Numbered from the stretch's first letter, positions 26,098 through 35,250 are shown. The stretch: DNA of 64,000 nucleotides from Methylobacterium nodulans ORS 2060 (GCF_000022085.1 NC_011887.1:124001-188000); one strand, 5' to 3'. Notes: generated by a model from the sequence alone, not told the origin. A program made the numbers and translations.

Positions 26098-27816
26098 CTA
26101 GCGGCTGTGCACCGTGAGCAAACAGACGATGATCAGCACGAGAAAAAAGCAAAGTGCCTGCCAAACGAGCAGCGGGTTTCTCTCGTACAGCGGGATACGG
26201 CCCCGGCCGAGGAAGGCCGGATTGGGATGGCGCAAGTCGTACAGGAACTCGGACAAAGCTCGATAGCGCCTGAACGGGTCAGGGTGCACCGCCTTGCGAA
26301 GCGCACCGTCGATCCAATCGGGAAGGTTCTCCGCTGGAATGTATGTCAGTCGCTTCTGCTGCTTGTGCGTCCGCGCGCGCGCCACCTCAACGCCGTAGGG
26401 CAGCCGGCCAGTCATCATTTGGTATCCGATCACGCCGAGCGAGAACAGGTCCGAGCTCGGTGTGCCAACCTCTCCGACGAAGTATTCTGGTGCTGCGTAT
26501 TGCAAGGTGCCGAGCCCCTCGTCCGTGTGCGGGAGCGGCTGCGCCTCCTCGACGCCCAGCACTCTCGTCGATCCGAAATCCACGATCTTCACGGTCCCGT
26601 GCCGGTCGATCATGATGTTTTCGGGCCTGAGATCCTGGTGCACCATCTCGCGGCGGTGAAAAGCGTGCAGCCCTGCAGCGATCTGCTCCACGATGCGGCG
26701 GACGGTCTCCAGATCCGGCTCGGGATGGTCAGTCATCCACTGTGCCAGCGTCTGTCCGTCCACGTACTCGATCACGGTGTAGAGCTGCGTGCGCCGGCGG
26801 TCCTGCGCAGGGGCCTTGGCGACGTACGGCGAGTCGAGCCGGCGCGCGATCCACTCCTCCATCATGAAGCGCTGCAAGTAGGCGGGGTCGTCCCTCAGGT
26901 CCACGGACGGGATCTTCAGCGCGACCAAGCTACCCGATGCGTCGTCGGAGGCCAGGTACAGGTGGCTGCGGTGGCTATGATGAAGAGGACGAAGAATGGT
27001 GTAGCCGTCGAGAACCGCTCGCGCTTCGAGGAGAGGCGGGGCCGGCAGGGTCTGCGAGAAGCCTGCGAAGGCGGAGGCGTCCCAGTCGGGCAGGCTGTCG
27101 ATCCGGACAGCCTGGACTGTCAGATTATCGGGGCTCCCGCGCGCAAAGGCCTCCTCAGCGATGCGGCGGGCAGCGGCGTCCAGCTTGTCGCCCGCGTCCT
27201 GCACGGCCCGGGCCATGAAGCCTGGCGCGGCATGCTGGTAGACGCCGTCTGTCGCCAGGATGAAGATGTCGCCCTCGTCAAGATCGAAGGCCTGGTAGTC
27301 GATCTCGACGTGAGGCGCCATGCCGAGGGCGCGACCGAGATAGCTCTCCTGCGACGAGAGGATGACCCGATGGTCCTCCGTGAGCTGTTCGAGCGTTCCT
27401 CTCGACAGCCGAAAGACGCGACAATCGCCGACGTGGAACAGGTGTGCCCGGCGCCCTTTCAGCACGAGGGCGCTCAGGGTGCAGATATAGCCTTTGTCGA
27501 GGTCGTAGGCGTGCTGGCCACGCTTTGTCTCGGCGTGCAGCCAGGAATTCGTTGCGTTCAAAACGCGCCGAACCGAGGTCTTCACTGACCAGGCGTCCGA
27601 CGTGCAATAGTAGTCCGTGAGCAAGCTCTTGACCGCAGTTTCGGCAGCGACATGGCTGACCCGGCTCGTGCTGATGCCATCGGCGAGCGCGACGGCGATG
27701 CCCTTCGCGGCAAGCATCGCGCCATCCGGAATCAGGGCCCCATGGAAGTCCTGATTGGCGGCCTTGCGCCCAGCGCTGGAATATTGCCCGATCGAGACGG
27801 ACAGCACGCTCCTCAT
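26098..27816 (-). CDS. Fused PP2C-type phosphatase and Ser/Thr protein kinase, C-terminally membrane-anchored
   Basis: A 572-aa two-domain protein. Residues 1-240 are a PPM/PP2C phosphatase ('ALADGIST' metal Asp, 'LFHVGDCRVFRL', 'ILATDGVYQ', 'GSPDNLTVQAV'). Residues about 270-530 are a Hanks-type kinase ('LVALKIPSVDL' Lys, 'HQDLRPENIMID' catalytic loop, 'KIVDFGSTR', 'AAPEYFVGE'). The kinase loop has Gln and Arg where HRDLKPEN is usual, but Asp and Asn are kept, so it may be active. Residues about 545-567 ('LVWQALCFFLVLIIVCLLTV') anchor it in the membrane. It lies 51 bp downstream of a formate/nitrite transporter gene and is probably co-transcribed, so it may regulate nitrite/nitrate metabolism. 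Confidence 0.9.
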   Translation of the reverse strand: MRSVLSVSIGQYSSAGRKAANQDFHGALIPDGAMLAAKGIAVALADGISTSRVSHVAAETAVKSLLTDYYCTSDAWSVKTSVRRVLNATNSWLHAETKRGQHAYDLDKGYICTLSALVLKGRRAHLFHVGDCRVFRLSRGTLEQLTEDHRVILSSQESYLGRALGMAPHVEIDYQAFDLDEGDIFILATDGVYQHAAPGFMARAVQDAGDKLDAAARRIAEEAFARGSPDNLTVQAVRIDSLPDWDASAFAGFSQTLPAPPLLEARAVLDGYTILRPLHHSHRSHLYLASDDASGSLVALKIPSVDLRDDPAYLQRFMMEEWIARRLDSPYVAKAPAQDRRRTQLYTVIEYVDGQTLAQWMTDHPEPDLETVRRIVEQIAAGLHAFHRREMVHQDLRPENIMIDRHGTVKIVDFGSTRVLGVEEAQPLPHTDEGLGTLQYAAPEYFVGEVGTPSSDLFSLGVIGYQMMTGRLPYGVEVARARTHKQQKRLTYIPAENLPDWIDGALRKAVHPDPFRRYRALSEFLYDLRHPNPAFLGRGRIPLYERNPLLVWQALCFFLVLIIVCLLTVHSR

Positions 27817-27867
27817 GCGCCCCTCACGGCCGCGGCCCCACGTCCAGGACGGAGCCGCGGCCCGCGC

Positions 27868-28713
27868 TCATTCAGCCGGGTAGACCACGGCACCTCTGGC
27901 GTCGCGCGCCGGACGCTTCTCGCCGGTGCGGATGTGGGTCGTGTAGAGGGTCAGGCCCGTGAAGGCGAGGCCGCCGACGAGGTTGCCGAGCACAGTCGGG
28001 ATCTCGTTCCAGATCAGATAGTCGCCGATCGAGAACTTGCCGCCGAGCATCAGGCCCGATGGAAACAGGAACATGTTCACAACTGAATGCTCGAAGGTCA
28101 TGAAGAAGAAGACCATGATCGGCATCCACATGGCAATGACCTTGCCTGGGACGGTGGTGGAGATCATCGCGCCGACGACGCCCGTCGAGACCATCCAGTT
28201 GCAGAGCATGCCGCGAATGAAGAGGGTGAGCATGCCCGCCGCGCCATGGGCGGCGTAGCCGACCGTGCGCGACTCGCCGATCGAGCCGATCCGCTGGCCG
28301 ACCGGATCGGGAGGAGTGGTGAAGCCGAAAGTGAAAATGATCGCCATCATCACGGCCACGGTCAGGGCGCCCGCGAAATTGCCGATGAAAACAAGGCCCC
28401 AGTTGCGCAGCACGCCGCCGAGCGTCACGCCTGGCCGCCGATCGATCAGGGCAAGGGGCGCCAGTACGAAGACGCCGGTCAGAAGGTCAAAGCCGAGCAG
28501 GTAGAGCATGCAAAAGCCCACCGGAAACAGGATCGCGCCCACGAGTGGCGAGCCGGTCTGCACGGTTACGGTGACGGCGAAGACGGCCGCAAGCGCGAGT
28601 AGCGCACCGGCCATATAGGCACGGATCACCGTGTCACGCGTCGACATGAAGATTTTGGATTCACCGGCGTCCACCATCTTGGTGACGAACTCGGACGGGG
28701 CGAGATAGGCCAC
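27868..28713 (-). CDS. Formate/nitrite transporter (FocA/NirC family)
   Basis: A 281-aa pentameric-channel family protein with six helices: 'AYMAGALLALAAVFAVTVTV', 'VGAILFPVGFCMLYLLGFDL' with the family 'LTG-F' segment, 'NWGLVFIGNFAGALTVAVMM', 'FIRGMLCNWMVSTGV' and 'FFFMTFEHSVVNMFLFPSGL' (the last bears the 'EHSVVNM' signature). It transports nitrite or formate. Placement upstream of the PP2C-kinase fusion suggests nitrite handling under phosphorylation control. No nitrate or nitrite reductase gene is in the window. Confidence 0.9.
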   Translation of the reverse strand: MAYLAPSEFVTKMVDAGESKIFMSTRDTVIRAYMAGALLALAAVFAVTVTVQTGSPLVGAILFPVGFCMLYLLGFDLLTGVFVLAPLALIDRRPGVTLGGVLRNWGLVFIGNFAGALTVAVMMAIIFTFGFTTPPDPVGQRIGSIGESRTVGYAAHGAAGMLTLFIRGMLCNWMVSTGVVGAMISTTVPGKVIAMWMPIMVFFFMTFEHSVVNMFLFPSGLMLGGKFSIGDYLIWNEIPTVLGNLVGGLAFTGLTLYTTHIRTGEKRPARDARGAVVYPAE

Positions 28714-29047
28714 GGCAGCTCCTTAGAACACAGCCATACACGCGAGCGGCGATGCAGGAGCAGTGCCACGGCGATCGACGCTCCACCCCCAATTTGTCGG
28801 GGCCACCGGTTAGGCTACGGCGTAGGCTACAGCGGCGGCTTCGCCGGTAAGGGAGTCTGGCCGGTGCCGGCCATACCGTGAGTTCCTAAGCGGACTTGGC
28901 GGGGCGTGCCACCGCTTCGTCCGCTTCGGTTTTTGCTGTGTCGCAGGTTTTTGACGGAAAACCGCAGGGCACTTTTCCGAAACCTGCTTAGGCCGACACG
29001 CTCGGGGCGATCGTCAGGATCTCGCAGTGCTCACCTCGCGTGAAATA
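28714..29047. other. Intergenic region with long imperfect hairpin
   Basis: No gene seen. It contains the promoter region of the transporter and, at 28943-28987, a nested inverted repeat: outer arms GCAGGTTT/AAACCTGC, inner arms CGGAAAA/TTTTCCG, loop of 11 nt. The outer and inner arms are contiguous on the right side and separated by 4 nt on the left, giving one long bulged stem. It lies beyond the end of the dihydropyrimidinase gene (stop at 29048), so it probably terminates or stabilises that transcript. Confidence 0.45.
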
Positions 29048-30472
29048 CTACGAGTGACGCGGCTCTGCAAAGGGCGACAGCGACCGCTTCAGAAATCTGC
29101 CTCGGCCAGGCGTTCCGAGGATACGGCCTTCCTCCGCGACGAGCTTCCCTCGCAAGATCGTCATGATCGGCCAACCTGTGACGGCAATTCCTTCATAGGG
29201 CGTGTAGTCGGCGCCGTGGTGCATCAGCTCTTGGCGAATCGTCTCCTTCCGGTTCGGATCCCAGATCACGATATCGGCATCGAAGCCCGGCGCGATGGAG
29301 CCTTTTCCCGGATAGAGGCCGTACATCTTGGCGTGGTTGGTAGAGGTCAGCGCGACGAAGTCGTTGAGCGTGATCCGTCCTTCAACCACGCCCTTCGAGA
29401 ACAGAATTTGGAGCCGCGTCTCGACACCCGGAATCCCATTCGGGACCCAGCGGAATGAGGTTCGTGCCTTCGGGTTCAGCTTGCCCTGATTGCCCTCGTA
29501 GAAGAATGGACAATGGTCGGAGGAGAAGGTCTGGAAGACGCCCGTCCGGATGCCTTCCCAGATCGCATCCCAGCTCGCGCGATCGCGCGGCGGCGGAGAG
29601 CAGACATACTTCCCGCCGCTCTCGTCCATGTTAAGGCCCTTGAGATCGTCGGCAGTCAGAGCGATGTATTGAGGGCAGGTTTCGCCATAGACCTTCAGCC
29701 CCTTCTGCTGCGCCCAACGGATCTGCTCCATTGGCTCGCGGCCTGAGACGTGGACGATCATGATTGGCACCTCGACCAGCTCGGCGTGGCTGATCGCCCG
29801 GTGAGTCGCCTCGCGTTCGACCGAGGCCGGACGCGACGCAGCGTGATAGTAAGGCGCGGTCTTTCCTGCGCGTTCGAGCTTCTCCGTCATGAAGCGGATT
29901 GCGTCGTAGCCCTCGCAATGGACCATGACGAGGGCACCACAGTCCCGCGCGCAGTCGAATACCTCAAGCAACTGCCGATCGTTCAGAACCAAGTCGTCAT
30001 AAGTCATGAAGACTTTGAACGAGGTATAACCGTCCGCCACCAGGGCGGGCAGCTCCTGCCCAAGAACGCTGGGTGTTGGGTCCGAGATGATCAGGTGGAA
30101 CCCGTAATCGCAGTAGCTCTTGCCGTCTGCTTCCTTATGGTAGTCGAGGACGCTCTGTCGCAAGGAGGCGCCTCGGGGTTGGAGCGCGAAGGGCAGGATC
30201 GTTGTCGTGCCACCGGCGATGGCCGAGCGCGTTCCGGATTCGAAGTCGTCGGCCATCGCTGGCCCGCCGAACGCGGGCTGAGCAAGGTGGACGTGGCTGT
30301 CGATACCTCCTGGCATGACCAGCAGGCCGCCGGCGTCGATCTCGCGCGTACCGCCGGAGAGCCTGTCGGCGACGGCGACGATTCGGCCAGCATGGATTGC
30401 CACGTCCGCCCGGATCGTATCGGCTGCCGTGACCACGGTGCCACCGCGAATGATCAGATCGTATTTGCTCAT
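29048..30472 (-). CDS. hydA: Dihydropyrimidinase / D-hydantoinase
   Basis: A 474-aa cyclic amidohydrolase of normal length: 'YDLIIRGGTVVTAADTIRAD', first metal motif 'GGIDSHVHLAQPAFGG', the carbamylated Lys in 'YTSFKVFMTYDDL', 'MIVHVSGREPMEQI', and 'TFSSDHCPFFYEGNQGKLNP', all diagnostic of dihydropyrimidinases. It opens 5,6-dihydropyrimidines or 5-substituted hydantoins to N-carbamoyl amino acids. It faces away from the divergent GntR/ABC promoter region with an SDR and epimerase upstream on the same strand (131-bp gap). No dedicated beta-ureidopropionase is present in this locus, though racemases at 36500-38046 fit hydantoin chemistry. Confidence 0.92.
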   Translation of the reverse strand: MSKYDLIIRGGTVVTAADTIRADVAIHAGRIVAVADRLSGGTREIDAGGLLVMPGGIDSHVHLAQPAFGGPAMADDFESGTRSAIAGGTTTILPFALQPRGASLRQSVLDYHKEADGKSYCDYGFHLIISDPTPSVLGQELPALVADGYTSFKVFMTYDDLVLNDRQLLEVFDCARDCGALVMVHCEGYDAIRFMTEKLERAGKTAPYYHAASRPASVEREATHRAISHAELVEVPIMIVHVSGREPMEQIRWAQQKGLKVYGETCPQYIALTADDLKGLNMDESGGKYVCSPPPRDRASWDAIWEGIRTGVFQTFSSDHCPFFYEGNQGKLNPKARTSFRWVPNGIPGVETRLQILFSKGVVEGRITLNDFVALTSTNHAKMYGLYPGKGSIAPGFDADIVIWDPNRKETIRQELMHHGADYTPYEGIAVTGWPIMTILRGKLVAEEGRILGTPGRGRFLKRSLSPFAEPRHS

Positions 30473-30602
30473 CGACCGTGTCCCTCAGATCATCACGTCG
30501 CCGCCGTTGGGTGAGAGGTTCTGCCCCGCACAGCAGGACATGGCGGCACTGCGCCCGTGAATCGCGCCTCTGCCGATCGGAACCGCCGGCGCCGAGATAG
30601 GC

Positions 30603-31409
30603 CTATGCGGCCATCCAGCCGCCATCGACCATCAGGTTGATGCCGGTCACGAAGCTCGCCTCGCCGCTCGCCAGGAACAGGGCCGCCTGCGCGACATCGT
30701 CGGGGCGACCGAAGCGCGGCCAGGGCGTGCGCCGGCGGGCGCGGTCGAGCACCGCCTCGTCCAGCAGCCGGCCGCCCTGGCCGGTCACGATCTTGCCGGG
30801 CGCGACGGCGTTGCAGATGATTCCGTCGGCTGCGTAATCGGCCGCCACCTGGCGTGTCAGGTAGGCGATGCCGGCCTTGCCGACGCCGTAGGCGAGGTCG
30901 TCAGGCGCGGCGATCATCCCGTGCTGCGACGAGAGATTGATGATGCGCCCGCGCGCCTCGTTCCGGATCTCCTGCGTCAGCATCTGGCGCACCGCGGCCC
31001 GGCAGCATAGGAAGACGCCCTTCAGGTTCACTGCCATCATGCGGTCCCAGTCGCCTTCCTCGAGTTCGGCGAGGCGGCGGGCATGCCGGATGCAGGCATT
31101 GTTAACGATCACGTCGAGCCGGCCGGTGAGGCGCGATGTGTCGGCCACGAGCGCGTCCACCGCCGTGGCATCTGAGACGTCGGTCTTGCGGAAGCTGGCG
31201 CTGCCGCCCTCGTGGGCGATCAGCTTAACCGTCGGCTCGCCGCCTTCGAGCACCGTCTCCGAGATGTCGGCGACCACGACATGGGCGCCGTGGCGGGCGA
31301 ACACGCGCGCGATGGCTCGCCCGATCCCGGAGGCCGCCCCGGTAACGATGCAGGTCTGGCCGGCGAGGCGGCGATTGCCGTCGACGGCGATCGGCTCTGC
31401 GTCCGTCAT
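30603..31409 (-). CDS. Short-chain dehydrogenase/reductase (SDR)
   Basis: A 268-aa classical SDR; start ATG 31409 overlaps the stop of the epimerase gene by 4 nt (ATGA). The motifs are 'VTGAASGIGRAIARVFARHG' (NAD-binding), 'VNNACIRHARRLAELEEG', 'YGVGKAGIAYLTRQVA' (YxxxK) and 'FVTGINLMVDGGWMA'. It probably oxidises a secondary alcohol or hydroxy acid; substrate unknown. Co-transcribed with the epimerase and the ABC solute-binding protein genes. Confidence 0.85.
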   Translation of the reverse strand: MTDAEPIAVDGNRRLAGQTCIVTGAASGIGRAIARVFARHGAHVVVADISETVLEGGEPTVKLIAHEGGSASFRKTDVSDATAVDALVADTSRLTGRLDVIVNNACIRHARRLAELEEGDWDRMMAVNLKGVFLCCRAAVRQMLTQEIRNEARGRIINLSSQHGMIAAPDDLAYGVGKAGIAYLTRQVAADYAADGIICNAVAPGKIVTGQGGRLLDEAVLDRARRRTPWPRFGRPDDVAQAALFLASGEASFVTGINLMVDGGWMAA

Positions 31410-32374
31410 TGCCGTGCGCTCCAGGGCTCTTGGAGGAAAGGCTCTTGGAGGAAATCTCGTGCGACTGCCGCGAGGTCGAAGGCTGGCCGGTAGGTGGTGT
31501 CGGCCGTGATGCGGGCAACGCTCATCGGCGCCCGGTCGAAGGCATCGTAGAGGTTGACGTTGGCCGTCTCCGGCCCCGAGACCGACCAGCGGAAGTCTGA
31601 ATAGGCGCTCGCGACATGCGCGCACCATTCCGTCAGCGGCCATTCGTGGCCCGCCGCCACGTTGTAGACGGGATGGTTCAGCCGCTCGGCATCGAGCAGG
31701 CCCGAGACCGCATCGCGAATGTAGAGCCAGTCGCGCCGGCCCGGGCGTGGCAGCCGGACCGGCTCGCCTGACGCGGCAAGGCGCAGGATCTGGTAGGGCG
31801 CGCTCAAGGTATCGCGCATGCCCGTGTCGCGTTCATAGGGGCCGAAGCAGGTGCCGAGCCGGGCTGCGACGAGATCCAGGCCGAAGGTGTCGGCGAGGCG
31901 CAGGGCCGTGGCCTCGCCGGCCTGCTTGGTGATTGCATACAGCGAGCGCGGCCTGAGCGGCGTCTCGTCCTCAACCAGCGCTCCCGCGCCGGCTGCGCTG
32001 TCGCCGTAGACTGCGCCGGAGCCGAGATAAAGCACACGCCCCACATTGTGGCGTGCGGCCGAGCGGACGGCGTCAGCTACGGCGGCGACATTGACCGTGA
32101 TGACGCCCACCGGATCGCTGCGCTCGCGGGCGGCATCGGCCGTGATCGCTGCGCCGATGATGAGCCGGTCTACACGGGCTTCGGCGAGGATGGGGTCGAG
32201 CGCTCCATTCTGGCGCAGGTCGGCAGCCTGGAACCGGTACGTGCCGTGTCCTTCCCGAGGATCGGCCGGGGATGGGGCACGATCCACGCCGATCACGTCC
32301 TCGCTCCGGGCGACGAGAGCGGCGGCAAGCGCGCCGCCCACGAAGCCGGAGACGCCGGTGATGAGGGTGGTCAC
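31406..32374 (-). CDS. NAD-dependent epimerase/dehydratase (extended SDR)
   Basis: A 322-aa extended SDR: 'MTTLITGVSGFVGGALAAAL', 'VLYLGSGAVYGDSAAGAG', 'RPRSLYAITKQAGEATALRL' (YxxxK), 'RLGTCFGPYERDTGMRD'. The family covers sugar epimerases and denovo-type 3-dehydro-acid dehydrogenases (DenD-like). The C-terminus ends 'DFLQEPFLQEPWSARQ': a perfect 15-bp tandem duplication (31425-31454 on the plus strand) duplicates five residues. Overlaps the downstream SDR gene. Confidence 0.85.
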   Translation of the reverse strand: MTTLITGVSGFVGGALAAALVARSEDVIGVDRAPSPADPREGHGTYRFQAADLRQNGALDPILAEARVDRLIIGAAITADAARERSDPVGVITVNVAAVADAVRSAARHNVGRVLYLGSGAVYGDSAAGAGALVEDETPLRPRSLYAITKQAGEATALRLADTFGLDLVAARLGTCFGPYERDTGMRDTLSAPYQILRLAASGEPVRLPRPGRRDWLYIRDAVSGLLDAERLNHPVYNVAAGHEWPLTEWCAHVASAYSDFRWSVSGPETANVNLYDAFDRAPMSVARITADTTYRPAFDLAAVARDFLQEPFLQEPWSARQ

Positions 32375-32392
32375 GGCGCCTCGTCCCCGATG

Positions 32393-33400
32393 CTACTTGT
32401 TGCCGAGATCGGCCGCTGACAGACCGGACGCGGCCTGGAGGAAGCTGTAGTCCATGTTCTTGGACACTTCGGCCGAGACGTCCTTTGAGATGTACTTCAG
32501 TTCCTTCATCATCGCCGCGATCGCCAGAGCCTGTGGCTTGTACATCCGGTAATCGGGCTTCAGGTTCTCGATCGCGCCCTCGGCGATGGTCTTGTCGAGC
32601 CCGGTCACCTTGGTGATGACGCCGACCCAGGCATCGTGGTTTTTGGCGACGAAGTCGTCGACCTTGACGATCGCGCCGACGGTCGATTGCAGGCCCTTGC
32701 GGTTGGCCACGATCACGTCAGACCGGGTGAGCATGAGGTTGGTGAGCTCGCCCGCCGATTGGTCGTAGGGATAGGTGAAGAACTTGCCCGCTTTCACTTG
32801 GCGAATCTGGGTGGCGAAGGGCTCGACCGAGCAGATCAGGTCGACTTCGCCGCGGCGCAGCGCCTGAGCATGATCGGACGGGTTCGGGATGTTGACGAAC
32901 TCCACGTCCTTGGCGATGTCGATGCCCTGCTTGGCGAAGGCCCCGCGCATGTGGATGTCCTGCGCGTTGCCGCGGGACGCAGCAACCTTCAGCGGCTTGC
33001 CGGCCGCCTTGCGCTCCGCGATCATCGTCTTCAGCCCAGCCCAATCGTTGGGCTCCACCGGCAGGTCGTTGCTCAGCAGGATCTGCGAGCCGCCATTCAC
33101 CTGGCCGGAGATCGCCATGACGTCGAAGCCCTTGTCGAGGGCGGTCGCGTAGTGAAGGTAGGTGATCTGCCCGACATCGATGCTCTTCGAGACGAGCGCG
33201 GTCAGCACGTCGTTGCCCGTATTAAAGGGCACCACCTCAAGATCGATGTCCTTCGCGTATTCGGGCGTGAGCACCAGCGGGGTGCAATGGGCGCATTTGG
33301 CGAAGCCGAGCTTGATCTTCGGTTTGTCTTGGGCCGAGGCGGCGGCGGCCATGAGCGGGATCATGGCCAGGCAGGCCAACCAGCGTCGCACTGCTTTCAT
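32393..33400 (-). CDS. ABC transporter solute-binding protein (NitT/TauT/SsuA type)
   Basis: A 335-aa periplasmic protein with a signal peptide 'RWLACLAMIPLMAAAASAQD' and the SsuA/NMT1-like fold: 'IKLGFAKCAHCTPLVLTPEY', 'LEVVPFNTGNDVLTALVSKS', 'DVGQITYLHYATALDKGFDV'. The 'CAHC' pair near the N-terminus of the mature protein is uncommon for this family. It belongs with the permease and ATPase genes encoded on the other side of the GntR gene (34397-36027), so the importer is split across the divergent region. Substrates in the family include nitrate, taurine, sulfonates and pyrimidine precursors; a ring-nitrogen compound is suggested by context. Confidence 0.88.
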   Translation of the reverse strand: MKAVRRWLACLAMIPLMAAAASAQDKPKIKLGFAKCAHCTPLVLTPEYAKDIDLEVVPFNTGNDVLTALVSKSIDVGQITYLHYATALDKGFDVMAISGQVNGGSQILLSNDLPVEPNDWAGLKTMIAERKAAGKPLKVAASRGNAQDIHMRGAFAKQGIDIAKDVEFVNIPNPSDHAQALRRGEVDLICSVEPFATQIRQVKAGKFFTYPYDQSAGELTNLMLTRSDVIVANRKGLQSTVGAIVKVDDFVAKNHDAWVGVITKVTGLDKTIAEGAIENLKPDYRMYKPQALAIAAMMKELKYISKDVSAEVSKNMDYSFLQAASGLSAADLGNK

Positions 33401-33428
33401 CCTAGTATTCCCCTTCGGCTATGAGATG

Positions 33429-34196
33429 TCAGGCCGCGCTCGAGGTCGGGCTGTTTCGGCCGGCAAGGCTCGCAGCGACCACATCGGCCGTCTGGCCGAC
33501 ATGCTCTTGCAGGAGGCGGCCGGCTTGGCCCGAATCGCGCGTCTCGAGCGCGTCCAGGATGGCCTGGTGTTCGAGGATCGACTGCTCCCAGCGATCCTCA
33601 AGCCCGAGCGCGAAGACTCGCACCTGTTCGGCGCGCGAGAGCAGGGCGGCATGCGCCTCGGCGAGCGGCGCGTTGCGCGCCGCAAGCACGATGGTGCGGT
33701 GGATGGTGCGGTTCGCGGCCGAATAGCTGTCGCGGCGCCCCGCCTTGTGCTCGCGCACGATCTCGGCCTGGAGCTCGTGCAGGCGCTTGAGCTCCGCCTC
33801 CGTGATGCGCATGGCGGCGAACTCGGCCGCGATGCGCTCGATCCCGGCCAATGCCTCGAAAAGTTCGCGGATCTCGGCCACCCGCAACGGCCGCACGCAA
33901 GGTGAGCGGTTCGCCCGCAACTCGACGAGGCCCTGCTGGGCGAGAAGCTTGATCGCCTCCCGGATCGGCGTGCGCGAGATGCCGAGCATCTCCGAAAGCT
34001 CCACCTCGATTAAGGCTGCGCCGGGCGCCAGGTCGCCGCGCACGATCATGTTGCGGAGACGTTCGGCCGCCCGCTCGTGCAGACCCGCCCGCACGACGCG
34101 CTGATCGGCGCCGATCGCTGGTTCGAGGCGTTTGCGCGGACGACCGCGACGGCGAGGGGCGGCTGCTTCGGTCGGCGTAGGTGGAGGGCGCTGCAT
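33429..34196 (-). CDS. GntR-family (FadR/FCD subfamily) regulator
   Basis: About 255 aa from ATG 34196. After a basic N-terminal tail ('RRRGRPRKRLEP', AT-hook-like) comes the winged HTH: 'HERAAERLRNMIVRGDLAPG', 'VELSEMLGISRTPIREAIKL', 'LAQQGLVELRANRS'. The C-terminal FCD domain with 'NRTIHRTIVLAARNAPL' and 'EHQAILDALETRD' binds a small-molecule effector, often with a metal. Encoded between the two halves of the transporter, with a divergent permease gene 200 bp away; likely represses the locus until substrate arrives. Confidence 0.88.
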   Translation of the reverse strand: MQRPPPTPTEAAAPRRRGRPRKRLEPAIGADQRVVRAGLHERAAERLRNMIVRGDLAPGAALIEVELSEMLGISRTPIREAIKLLAQQGLVELRANRSPCVRPLRVAEIRELFEALAGIERIAAEFAAMRITEAELKRLHELQAEIVREHKAGRRDSYSAANRTIHRTIVLAARNAPLAEAHAALLSRAEQVRVFALGLEDRWEQSILEHQAILDALETRDSGQAGRLLQEHVGQTADVVAASLAGRNSPTSSAA

Positions 34197-34396
34197 GAAC
34201 GCTTCATACCCCCATTTTCGCGACGCCGATGCCGATAGATTGCGCATTTATCGGCGCTTCTACAGCCACTTCGCGCAAATTGCATGCAGCCGCCAGAAAG
34301 TGCTTGCGCGCTGCGCCGCCGGCTCGCCAAGTAGTGTTCTGCAACCGCGATGATCCTGCCCGGGCGGGCTCGCGACGATCCCATCCGGAGCCAATC

Positions 34397-35248
34397 ATGC
34401 AGACGGCAAGCGAGAGGCTGCCGGCCGTGCGTCATGCCGCGGCCTGGCGCATCTGGTCGAAACTGGAGCGCGTGGTCGTTCCGGTGCTCATCCTGGCGGG
34501 CTGGGAGGCGTTCTCGCGCTCCGGCTACCTGCCGCAGAGCCTGCTGCCGCCACCCTCGGCGGTGCTGCACGCGCTCGGCGACTGGGTGTTGGGCGTCGAC
34601 GGCAGCACGCAGGACTATTCGGGCACTTGGCTCCGCCACGCCCTGTCGAGCACGTGGCGGGTGCTCGCCGGATTCGTGATCGCGGGCCTATCCGGCATCC
34701 TGATTGGCACTGCGATCGGCTGGTCGCGCTCCGCCGAGAAGACGCTCGAGCCGACGCTGCAGATGCTGCGCCCCGTTCCGCCGGTCTCCTGGATCCCGCT
34801 CGCGATCATCTGGTTCGGCATCGCCGACAAGCCAGCGATCTTCCTCGTGTTCCTGGGCGCCTTCTTCCCGACCCTGATGAACACGATCCACGGGGTGAAG
34901 ACGATCGACCGCAACCTCATCCGCGCCGGCGCCATGATGGGCGCGACCGGCCGGCAGCTCCTCATGCACATCGTCGTGCCGGCCGCACTGCCGTCGATCT
35001 TCGCAGGCCTGCGCATCGCGATCGGGTCGGCCTGGATGCTGACGGTCACGGCCGAGATGGTCGCGGTGAAGAGCGGCGTAGGCTACGTGCTGTGGGATTC
35101 CTATTATTTCCTCCGCTACGATATGGTCATCGCCTCGATGGTGTCGATCGGCCTGCTCGGCTACCTGTCCGACTTCGCGATCAAGCAGCTGATGAGCGTC
35201 GTCCTGCGCTGGCAGCGCAACACGACCGTCCAGGGCCGGGAGGGCTGA
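34397..35248 (+). CDS. ABC transporter permease (NitT/TauT, SsuC-like)
   Basis: A 283-aa inner-membrane permease: 'VLILAGWEAFSRSGYLPQSL', 'ALSSTWRVLAGFVIAGLSGI', 'PVPPVSWIPLAIIWFGIADK' and the EAA-type loop 'RAGAMMGATGRQLLMHIVVP' 'AALPSIFAGLRIAIG'. ATG 34397 is the natural start; upstream extension is unsupported. It works with the ATPase 2 bp downstream and the solute-binding protein at 32393. Confidence 0.9.
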   Translation: MQTASERLPAVRHAAAWRIWSKLERVVVPVLILAGWEAFSRSGYLPQSLLPPPSAVLHALGDWVLGVDGSTQDYSGTWLRHALSSTWRVLAGFVIAGLSGILIGTAIGWSRSAEKTLEPTLQMLRPVPPVSWIPLAIIWFGIADKPAIFLVFLGAFFPTLMNTIHGVKTIDRNLIRAGAMMGATGRQLLMHIVVPAALPSIFAGLRIAIGSAWMLTVTAEMVAVKSGVGYVLWDSYYFLRYDMVIASMVSIGLLGYLSDFAIKQLMSVVLRWQRNTTVQGREG

Positions 35249-35250
35249 GC

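Noticed and set aside
26035..27588. 517-codon plus-strand frame opposite the PP2C-kinase gene
   Set aside because: Shadow frame with His/Arg/Val-rich low-information composition; kinase and phosphatase motifs are on the minus strand.
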